NCBI RefSeq assembly: GCF_030124375.1
Contig: NZ_JASKLS010000026.1
Span: 1-39,421 of the forward strand
Length of the DNA: 39,421 nt
Direction: 5' to 3'
Source: Sinorhizobium sp. 6-70
GTDB lineage: Bacteria; Pseudomonadota; Alphaproteobacteria; Rhizobiales; Rhizobiaceae
The position numbers and the translations under genes are program-made. Below the pieces are notes generated by a model that was not told the origin of the DNA, made no database searches, and worked only from the letters and a program-made list of their open reading frames with translations. Shown here one piece after another: positions 18,553 to 24,947 of this stretch (position 1 is the first letter of the stretch; the number at the start of each line of letters is the position of its first letter).

Positions 18553-19329
18553 TCATATAGGACCGGACATGGCTCTTGCAAAGGTCAAAACCGTGACATC
18601 TCCGGCCCCCGCCCGCTTCAGCGCGCGGGTCGCGGCCGAGACGGTTGCACCGGTCGTATATACATCGTCGACGAGTATGATTCTTTTCCCGCTGAGACCC
18701 GGCCTGCCGCTTTCAGGGACGACGAAAGCGCCACGCACATTCTCCTCACGCGCCCGGGCGCCGAGACCGACCTGCCGGCTGGTGCGTTTGATGCGGCGAA
18801 GCACGTCCGGTCGGTAGGGCTTTTCCGCACGCCGCGCGATGACACGGGCAAGCTCGGCGGCCTGGTTGAATTTTCGTCGCCAGAGGCGGAATGCATGGAG
18901 CGGAACCGGCACGATCATGTCGGCAGCCGCGACCGCGCCGTCGCTCGCGCGGATCATCCATTCACCCATCATCGGCGCAAGATCGGTGCGGTCGCGGTAT
19001 TTCAGACCGTGGACGAGATCGCGCACGACACCGTCGTGGATCGCTACCGAGCGAAGCCGGTCGAAGACGGGGGGATCGGCGATAGCTTCGGGCGAGACGG
19101 AGCCCGGCCCGGGATCAAAGGCAAAGGGCAGCCCGAGGATCTCGCAATAGGGGCGCTCGATCAGCCGCAGGCCGGACCAACAAGCCGGACATACGGCGTG
19201 ATGGTCGCCGGTCAGCCATCCGCAGCCGCAGCAGACCGGCGGATAGACAATACCGACGGCTTCGCGCCCGACGCGGCGCAACAATGCCGCCCAATGCGAA
19301 GCCTGATTTCGCCATCCTTCCGGTTCCAT
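18553..19329 (-). CDS. comF: ComF family phosphoribosyltransferase-like protein
   Basis: A 258-residue protein of the ComF/GntX type. The N-terminal cysteines (CCGCGW at 33-38, CPAC at 47-50) form a zinc ribbon. The C-terminal phosphoribosyltransferase fold carries the PRPP-binding motif IILVDDVYTTGAT. In naturally competent bacteria ComF helps in DNA uptake; in most other bacteria, including rhizobia, the role is unproven. The ATG at 19329 is my choice; an in-frame ATG 12 codons earlier (19365) is possible, and neither has a strong ribosome-binding site. It is divergent from the NDUFAF5-like gene with only 58 bases between. Confidence 0.9.
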   Translation of the reverse strand: MEPEGWRNQASHWAALLRRVGREAVGIVYPPVCCGCGWLTGDHHAVCPACWSGLRLIERPYCEILGLPFAFDPGPGSVSPEAIADPPVFDRLRSVAIHDGVVRDLVHGLKYRDRTDLAPMMGEWMIRASDGAVAAADMIVPVPLHAFRLWRRKFNQAAELARVIARRAEKPYRPDVLRRIKRTSRQVGLGARAREENVRGAFVVPESGRPGLSGKRIILVDDVYTTGATVSAATRALKRAGAGDVTVLTFARAMSGPI

Positions 19330-19387
19330 ATGGTTGACTTTGTCCACGTCAGGGTTTCTTTGCATCCGTGATTTCGGAGAGAGTACC

Positions 19388-20275
19388 GTGGAAATCATCT
19401 TTGACCAGAGCCTCGTCGAGGCGCGCCGCCACAGGGCCCTCATCAACGGCGACCAGAAGGCAACCTTCCTGCTCGATATCGTGGCGCGGGAGCTCGCCGA
19501 GCGCGTCAGCGTCGTTGAAAGGCATTTCGACCGGGCAATGGAGTTGCATGGCTACACCGGTCCCACGGCGCGCTGTCTTGCCGCGACGGGCAAGGTCGGA
19601 ACCATCGAGCGGGTGGAAACGGAGGACGGCTTCGGTTCCGGCGACCGACCCGTTACGGTCGCCCCGCTGGAGCGGATTCCCGCCGCACCGGAGTCGCTCA
19701 ATCTCCTCGTGTCGCCGCTTTCGCTGCATCTGACCAACGATACGCCCGGCGTCTTCATCCAGGCCCGCCGCGTGTTGAAGCCGGATGGCCTGTTTCTTGC
19801 GGCGATCCCTGGCAACGGCACGTTGCAGGAGCTCCGCGATTCGCTGCTCACGGCCGAGGCCGAACTGACCGGCGGGGCGAGCCCAAGGGTCATTCCCTTT
19901 GCCGACGTTCGTGAAATGGGCGCCCTCCTGCAGCGGGCAGGCTTTGCCCTGCCGGTCGCGGACGCCGAAGCCTACACGGTCCGCTACGATTCACTTTTCG
20001 GGTTGCTGAAGGACCTGAGGGCCATGGGCATGGCCAACCCGCTGGCGGCCCGCAGTCGCGTGCCGGTTTCCCGGCGGTTTTTCCTGAGGGCGGCCGAGAT
20101 CTATGCGGAACGCTTCTCCGATCCCGATGGCCGCATCCGCGCGACCTTCTCTATCATCTATGTTTCCGGTTGGGCGCCGCACGAGAGCCAGCAAAAACCG
20201 TTGAAACCCGGCTCCGCGAAGCAAAGGCTGTCCGAAGCGCTCGGCGTCAACGAACATCCGCTGAAAGAACGATAG
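19388..20275 (+). CDS. NDUFAF5-like methyltransferase-fold protein
   Basis: A 295-residue protein that begins with FDQSLVEARRHRAL and contains LSLHLTNDTPGVF, RRVLKPDGLFLAAIPGNGTL and RAGFALPVADAE in the order found in mitochondrial NDUFAF5 (complex I assembly factor) and its bacterial homologues. That resemblance is from memory. The glycine-rich SAM loop expected at about residue 55 is replaced by ELHGYTGPTARCLAAT, so SAM binding may be lost or altered. GTG 19388 has GGAG eight bases upstream. It is divergent from comF. A role in respiratory complex I assembly is a fair guess only. Confidence 0.85.
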   Translation: MEIIFDQSLVEARRHRALINGDQKATFLLDIVARELAERVSVVERHFDRAMELHGYTGPTARCLAATGKVGTIERVETEDGFGSGDRPVTVAPLERIPAAPESLNLLVSPLSLHLTNDTPGVFIQARRVLKPDGLFLAAIPGNGTLQELRDSLLTAEAELTGGASPRVIPFADVREMGALLQRAGFALPVADAEAYTVRYDSLFGLLKDLRAMGMANPLAARSRVPVSRRFFLRAAEIYAERFSDPDGRIRATFSIIYVSGWAPHESQQKPLKPGSAKQRLSEALGVNEHPLKER

Positions 20276-20282
20276 GCGACAC

Positions 20283-20341
20283 GACAGCGCCCTGCCGCTA
20301 CTCGGACGCACATAGGTGGCTGTAGCACTTGGATTGCAGTA
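20283..20341 (+). repeat. Partial, decayed RIME-like repeat, copy 6
   Basis: GACAGCGCC...CGGACGC, then GGCTGTAGCACTTGGATTG, resembles the first palindrome and spacer of copy 1. Its second palindrome is reduced to GCAGTAG. It lies between the NDUFAF5-like gene and the convergent Flp pilin gene. Confidence 0.6.
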
Positions 20342-20373
20342 GACGCCGGTGTTCCGGCGCCGCCGGGGCGTCT

Positions 20374-20547
20374 TCACCCCCAGGTCGACTCCATCGTGTC
20401 CACCACATGATTGAAGAGACCGAGCAGCGAATCGGACAAGCTCTCGAGACCGATGAGCAGGCCAATGGAAATAAGCGCAGCGAGGAGACCGTATTCAATG
20501 GCTGTGGCGCCGTCTCTGCTGCGAATGAAGCCTGCGAACTTGCCCAT
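20374..20547 (-). CDS. Flp family type IVb pilin
   Basis: A 57-residue pilin subunit gene below common ORF length cut-offs. After a short basic leader (MGKFAGFIRSRDG) comes the prepilin peptidase motif GATAIEYGLLAALI with cleavage expected after the Gly at residue 13 and Glu at +5. This is followed by a hydrophobic helix and a short Asp/Glu-containing tail. The start codon has the strong site GGGGAGGGG a few bases upstream. No tad/cpa assembly genes are in the window, so the subunit is an orphan here and would need machinery encoded elsewhere. It follows, in the same direction, a small membrane protein gene. Confidence 0.88.
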   Translation of the reverse strand: MGKFAGFIRSRDGATAIEYGLLAALISIGLLIGLESLSDSLLGLFNHVVDTMESTWG

Positions 20548-20591
20548 CTGCCCCTCCCCGGTTTTTGCCCCCGGAACGGAAAATGCCGGCC

Positions 20592-20642
20592 TGCAGCGCC
20601 ATGCGTCTTTTCACACGCACAAAGGTCGCAGCAGCAGGCCCG
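20592..20642. repeat. Partial RIME-like palindrome, copy 7
   Basis: GCAGCGCCATGCGTC...CACGCACAAAGGTCGC, a single diverged palindrome of the RIME type, lies in the 109-base gap between the small membrane protein gene and the Flp pilin gene. Outer CCTGC/GCAGG arms add to the stem. Confidence 0.5.
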
Positions 20643-20656
20643 GCATTTCGTTCAAC

Positions 20657-20977
20657 TCAGCATCCACTCTTGCTGCCATCCGCATCGATGATGCAGACGG
20701 CGCCCGGCATTTCCTGCAGCACGCTGCGGCGTACGGTGTAGCGCTTGCTCGTGCCGTTCGAAGGAACTGAGCCGGTTGAAATATTGTCGTATTCCATCGG
20801 TGTATTCGCCAGCATGCGCTTGTCTGCCTTTGACGACAGCATCGGCGTGAGGATCATCGTCAGCGCAATCACCGCCGTTCCGAACAGCAGCGACAGATTG
20901 AGCACGCCCGTCCGGCGGGCCTGGCTCGCCGCCAGATCCTTGTCCTGAACTGTCCTCCAGAAATCTTCGTCTACCAT
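20657..20977 (-). CDS. Small membrane protein of unknown function
   Basis: A 106-residue protein with one hydrophobic segment at about 27-47 (VLNLSLLFGTAVIALTMIL). The first 26 residues are charged and presumably cytoplasmic. The outer part contains VRRSVLQEMPGAVCIIDADG and ends SKSGC, with two cysteines. I do not recognise the family. ATG 20977 was chosen because GAGG lies five bases upstream and the hydrophobic segment then sits at a sensible distance; a longer frame reaches 21043. Its direction and position just upstream of the Flp pilin suggest co-expression and perhaps a link to pilus or envelope function. Confidence 0.8.
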   Translation of the reverse strand: MVDEDFWRTVQDKDLAASQARRTGVLNLSLLFGTAVIALTMILTPMLSSKADKRMLANTPMEYDNISTGSVPSNGTSKRYTVRRSVLQEMPGAVCIIDADGSKSGC

Positions 20978-21117
20978 CCCAGCCTCGCAAACACGTGAAA
21001 GAGCGGCGGGCGAAGCACCCTTCCCAAGCCTCGACCTGACCACACCTGCTCGAAACCGGTGTCATGCCATAGCTGGCAAGCACCGAAACTGATGTCTCTA
21101 GCATGCCACGAGGGTGA

Positions 21118-21132
21118 TAAACTTTTGATTAA
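21118..21132 (-). promoter_or_regulatory. Possible CtrA-like site
   Basis: On the minus strand the sequence reads TTAA-N7-TTTA, one base from the alphaproteobacterial CtrA box TTAA-N7-TTAA, in an AT-rich patch. It lies about 140 bases upstream of the small membrane protein gene and the Flp pilin. Pilin genes are CtrA targets in Caulobacter. One short match in 236 bases is weak evidence. Confidence 0.25.
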
Positions 21133-21213
21133 TAAACTTCGAGATTTCCGGTAGCTTCGTGCCCTGACGGGGAAACAATCGGGCCATACGCAATGGCGTG
21201 CGGCCGTTTCGGA

Positions 21214-21627
21214 TCAGAGCAAATCCATCAGAAATGGGATCAGCGGCTCGTCCGCCGGAGGCATCGGATAGTCGCGCAGCGCTTTCGGCCGCACCCACTT
21301 GATCGTCTGGCCCTCTCGCCCCTCGGCAAAGCCCTCGTATCGCCGGCATACATAAAGCGGCATCAGCAGGTGAAAATCGTCATAGCTGTGGCTCGCGAAG
21401 GTGAGTGGAGCAAGGCATGCGACCTTGGTGCGGATGCCGAGCTCCTCCTCCAGTTCGCGGATCAGCGTCGCCTCCGGCGTTTCACCCGGCTCCACCTTGC
21501 CGCCCGGAAACTCCCAAAGCCCGGCGAGCGACTTTCCCTCCGGACGCTGCGCCAGGAGAACGCGGCCGTCGGAATCGACCAGAGCACAGGCAGCAACCAG
21601 CACGATCTTCTTTCCCTGCACATCCAT
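21214..21627 (-). CDS. mutT: MutT-type Nudix hydrolase (8-oxo-dGTP diphosphatase)
   Basis: A 137-residue Nudix enzyme that removes oxidised guanine nucleotides from the pool. The Nudix box is complete at 43-65 (G-x5-E-x7-RE-x2-EE-x-GI, with GKVEPGETPEATLIRELEEE). The flanking LWEFPGGK and the C-terminal FLMDLL tail are those of MutT proper. The start lies three bases after the stop of the GNAT gene, so argJ, the GNAT gene and mutT form one transcription unit in that order. Confidence 0.93.
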   Translation of the reverse strand: MDVQGKKIVLVAACALVDSDGRVLLAQRPEGKSLAGLWEFPGGKVEPGETPEATLIRELEEELGIRTKVACLAPLTFASHSYDDFHLLMPLYVCRRYEGFAEGREGQTIKWVRPKALRDYPMPPADEPLIPFLMDLL

Positions 21628-21630
21628 GCG

Positions 21631-22443
21631 TCAGGCCCTCGGCGTGCGATAAAGGTAACGATAGACCTCGGTGAAGCCGGCCTTGCGGTAAAGTTCGACT
21701 GCCGCTTCGTTTTCCGTCTCCACCTGCAGCCAGGCTTTCTTCGCACCCTTAAGACGTGCCCAGCGCAGTGATGCATCGAGCAACGCCGAACCGACGCCCT
21801 TTCGGCGCACGCCTTCGGCTACCGCGAACTGCATGATACCGGCCAGGTCGTTGTCCTGGACGACCAGCGACACGGCGGTCGGGCCGATCTCAAGGTCCTC
21901 GAACAGGAACAGACCGCATTCCGGCTTGATGGCATTGATAATTTCGGTGAGTGCCGGCTTGGTCTGCGGCTCCTCCTTGCCGATCAGGATGCGCGCATCG
22001 ACGAAACGACCGACATCCTTCATGGGGAGGTGGTCTATGCCGTCACCAAATTCGCGCTCGGCCAGGTCCGCCGTCAGCACCAGGCTATGTCCGAATGCGG
22101 CCCAGCCCTCATTGTCCATGTAGGCGATCAGTTGCGGCGGCGTCAGCGGCGTCTGGCGAACGGTGAGCGGACGGCCGTAATCGTCGAAACGTTTGCCTGC
22201 TTTTCCGAGCCGGATGGGAATGTCACGGTAATCCGATGGATCAAGTGGATTGACCGAGTTCAGGCGTTTGGACGCATGTCCCGCCGTAAGGCGGATCAGC
22301 CAGCTGCCGTCATACTGAACGCTCGCAGCCGGCCAGGCGCGGAAGCCGACGGCTTCCAGGCGGCGCACACTCGGAAGATCAACCATGATCGTTTCCCCAA
22401 CCGCCGCGTCCGTCGTCGGCGGCTGCCCGTCATTCGATGTCAT
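21631..22443 (-). CDS. GNAT family N-acetyltransferase
   Basis: A 270-residue acetyltransferase. The C-terminal GNAT domain (about 150-265) has the acetyl-CoA loop VRRKGVGSALLDASLRWA and the terminal AVELYRKAGFTEVYRYLYR. A long N-terminal part of about 140 residues with SVQYDGSWLIRLTAGHASKR resembles the extension seen in a subfamily of two-part GNAT proteins. The substrate is unknown. Its place between argJ and mutT with gaps of 33 and 3 bases shows co-transcription, but not necessarily a shared pathway. An in-frame ATG at 22386 with GGGGAAAC upstream is an alternative start. Confidence 0.9.
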   Translation of the reverse strand: MTSNDGQPPTTDAAVGETIMVDLPSVRRLEAVGFRAWPAASVQYDGSWLIRLTAGHASKRLNSVNPLDPSDYRDIPIRLGKAGKRFDDYGRPLTVRQTPLTPPQLIAYMDNEGWAAFGHSLVLTADLAEREFGDGIDHLPMKDVGRFVDARILIGKEEPQTKPALTEIINAIKPECGLFLFEDLEIGPTAVSLVVQDNDLAGIMQFAVAEGVRRKGVGSALLDASLRWARLKGAKKAWLQVETENEAAVELYRKAGFTEVYRYLYRTPRA

Positions 22444-22476
22444 TCGTTCGCAACCTCGGATGAGAGAACCAGAGCG

Positions 22477-23718
22477 TCAGCTTCTGTAGTCGCCGTTGAT
22501 CTCGACATATTCCTTGGTCAGATCACAGGTATAGACGGTCGCACGGCCAGAACCGAGCCCGATGTCGACACGGATCGGAATGTCTTCGCCCTTCATGACG
22601 GCGCTTGCCGCCGCCTCCGAATACTCCGGATCCCGCTCGCCTTCGACGGCAACGCGCACATCGCCGAACCAGATCGCCAGCAGGTCTCGTTCGGCCATCT
22701 CTCCGGATTTGCCGACAGCCATGACCACCCGGCCCCAGTTCGCATCCTCGCCGGCAACAGCCGTCTTCACCAGCGGCGAATTGGCGATCGACAGCGCAAT
22801 GCGCTTGGCCGCGGCATCGTTTTCCGCACCTTCGACGGTTACGGCCACCATCTTGCGGGCGCCCTCGCCGTCGCGCACCACCTGCAGGGCCAGATCGTGC
22901 AGCAGATCGTTGAGCGCGATGCGGAAGGCGTCGAGGCGTGGATCGGCGACGTCCACAACCTTTGCCTGCCCGTCTTTCGCGGCCGCGCCGGTTGCAAACA
23001 GCATGAGCGTGTCGGAGGTGGAGGTGTCGCTGTCAACAGTGACGGAGTTGAAGGTCGGGCCGACGCCGGCGGAAAGCAGGGCCTGAAGCGCTGGCGGCGC
23101 GATATCTGCGTCCGTCACCACGAAGGAAAGCATCGTCGCCATGTCGGGCGCGATCATGCCTGCGCCTTTGGCGATGCCGTTGATCGTCACCGTGACGCCG
23201 CCAATCTTAGCACTGCGGGTCGCGACCTTCGGATAGGTATCCGTCGTCATGATCGCCTTGGCGGCCTCGAACCAGAAATCTTCCTTGGCGGAAACCGCAA
23301 GACCATCGAGGACGCCGGCGAATTTGGTCGCATCGAGCGGTTCGCCGATCACGCCGGTCGAGGCGAGGAAGATCTCGTTCTCCTTGCATCCGACGGCCTT
23401 GGCTGCGGACTGCGCCGTGAGTTCGGTCGCCTCCCGCCCCTTCTTGCCCGTAAACGCATTGGCATTGCCAGAATTGACGACGACGGCGCGTGCAACACCG
23501 CCCGGAAGATTCCTGCGGCAGAAGTCGACCGGCGCCGACGGGCATTTCGATCGGGTGAAGACGCCGGCAACCGCAGCGGGCTCGTCGAAGATCATCATCA
23601 GCACGTCGGTGCGGTTCTTGTACTTGATCCCTGCCGCGGCCGTAGCCATGCGCACACCTCGAAGCGGCGGTATTTCGGCGAAGGTTTTCGGAGCGAGCGG
23701 AGAAACGGAGCCGGACAT
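22477..23718 (-). CDS. argJ: Bifunctional ornithine acetyltransferase / N-acetylglutamate synthase
   Basis: A 413-residue self-cleaving enzyme of the cyclic arginine pathway. It moves the acetyl group from N-acetylornithine to glutamate and may also make N-acetylglutamate from acetyl-CoA. The conserved VNSGNANAFTG is at about 81-91. The cleavage Thr121 is in LASTGVIGEPL, giving alpha and beta chains. I chose the ATG at 23718, where the family starts (MSGSVSPLAP); the frame runs 34 codons further upstream through sequence unlike the family. The ribosome-binding site is weak. Confidence 0.96.
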   Translation of the reverse strand: MSGSVSPLAPKTFAEIPPLRGVRMATAAAGIKYKNRTDVLMMIFDEPAAVAGVFTRSKCPSAPVDFCRRNLPGGVARAVVVNSGNANAFTGKKGREATELTAQSAAKAVGCKENEIFLASTGVIGEPLDATKFAGVLDGLAVSAKEDFWFEAAKAIMTTDTYPKVATRSAKIGGVTVTINGIAKGAGMIAPDMATMLSFVVTDADIAPPALQALLSAGVGPTFNSVTVDSDTSTSDTLMLFATGAAAKDGQAKVVDVADPRLDAFRIALNDLLHDLALQVVRDGEGARKMVAVTVEGAENDAAAKRIALSIANSPLVKTAVAGEDANWGRVVMAVGKSGEMAERDLLAIWFGDVRVAVEGERDPEYSEAAASAVMKGEDIPIRVDIGLGSGRATVYTCDLTKEYVEINGDYRS

Positions 23719-23849
23719 GGGATGAACCTGCTTTGAGAACCCTGGATGCTGTTGCGACAGATGCCCGAACGGCACCGAACCGTCGGGCATCGCGAATGCG
23801 TGAAACCGGATGTCGCTCAACCTCTTTGGCTAGCGCATCCGGCGAAAGC

Positions 23850-24704
23850 TTACTTGGTTTCCTGCGGCTTGTTGGCCTCGTCATAGGCCTTCTTGAGCGC
23901 CGGATCCGAGATTTCGACCCCGGTTTCCTTTTTCGCGGAAGCTAGAAGCTCAAGATATTTGTCACGCATGACGAGCTGACGAACCTGCGGCTCGACCTGT
24001 TCCAGCGTCGGCGGCGCCTGCGGGCGCTTGTCCTCGACGAGGATGACGTGGAAGCCGAACTGCGTCTTCACCGGCGTCTTGGTGTAGGTGCCCTTTTCGA
24101 GGGCGAAGGCAGCCGCCTCGAATTCCGGCACCATCCGTCCCTTGGCGAAGTAGCCCAGATCGCCGCCGTCATCCTTGTTCGGATCGGACGATTTGGCCTT
24201 GGCGAGCTCGACGAAGCTCTTGCCGGCGTCGAGTTCCTTGATCACGGCCTTTGCCTCGTCCTCGGTCTTCACCAGGATATGGCGTGCCTTGATCTCTTCC
24301 TGTGCCGGGATTGCGGCGATTTCCTTGTCGTAACGGGCCTTGACGTCTTCCTTCGTCACTGCGTCCACCACATGCTTCTTGAAGAACGCATTGTGCAGCT
24401 CGCGTTCGGTGAGGTAGGCGATACGCTGCTTGAAGACGGCGTCGTCCTGCAAGCCCTCCTTCTCGGCGTTCTTTGCCAGAAGCTTGACGTCGATGACGGC
24501 CGAAAGCGCGGCGGCGCGTTTCTGTTCTTCCGGCATCTGCTGAAGCTGGGGATCAAGACCACCGAGGGCGAGATTGAGCTCGGATTGGCGGACTTCCTGC
24601 TCGCCAACCTTCGCGATTACCGGATCGGTTTCTTCGGCGCGCACTCCGTGCACAGCGATCGCCGCGACGAAAACCGCAGCCGCCAAAGTCTTGTATCTGG
24701 ACAT
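23850..24704 (-). CDS. Periplasmic PpiC-type peptidyl-prolyl isomerase
   Basis: A 284-residue foldase-like protein. A signal peptide (LAAAVFVAAIAVHGVRA, cleavage near residue 23) directs it to the periplasm. A SurA-like N-terminal helical part (30-130) precedes the parvulin domain at about 135-225, which contains KARHILVKTEDEAKAV, DPNKDDGGDLGYFAKG and FGFHVILVEDKRP. It should help outer-membrane or secreted proteins fold. It is divergent from secA, the translocase motor, which suits a shared role in export. AAAGG lies eight bases before the ATG. Confidence 0.94.
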   Translation of the reverse strand: MSRYKTLAAAVFVAAIAVHGVRAEETDPVIAKVGEQEVRQSELNLALGGLDPQLQQMPEEQKRAAALSAVIDVKLLAKNAEKEGLQDDAVFKQRIAYLTERELHNAFFKKHVVDAVTKEDVKARYDKEIAAIPAQEEIKARHILVKTEDEAKAVIKELDAGKSFVELAKAKSSDPNKDDGGDLGYFAKGRMVPEFEAAAFALEKGTYTKTPVKTQFGFHVILVEDKRPQAPPTLEQVEPQVRQLVMRDKYLELLASAKKETGVEISDPALKKAYDEANKPQETK

Positions 24705-24811
24705 TTCAATAACCTTTCACCATTGGCCGCCGGGCGCGATTGCCTCTGGCCGTTGCGGCTGCACAACACCAGAATATGGCCGTTCTGTAGCCATCCGGCA
24801 GTGCAAGTGCG

Positions 24812-24840
24812 TTGACATAATCCGACCCCCCTCTTATCTG
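24812..24840 (+). promoter_or_regulatory. Sigma-70 promoter of secA
   Basis: TTGACA (24812-24817), a perfect -35, is followed after 17 bases by TATCTG (24835-24840). Transcription would start near 24847 and leave a leader of about 100 bases. An ATG at 24888 in that leader is in frame with secA but is not the family start. Confidence 0.8.
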
Positions 24841-24947
24841 TCACGCAACCTCGCGTCCAGAACAGTTTCCGGGCGTTTCATGGCATTATGTGGTTTTTCA
24901 AACCCAACCTGAAACCCCAGGCGACAAATAAAGAAAGGGCCATTCAT

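Noticed and set aside
24888..24947. 20-codon in-frame extension of SecA as a SecM-like regulatory region
   Set aside because: It is in frame with secA and ends in no stop codon, so it is not a separate leader ORF, and the SecA family starts at 24948 behind a good ribosome-binding site.
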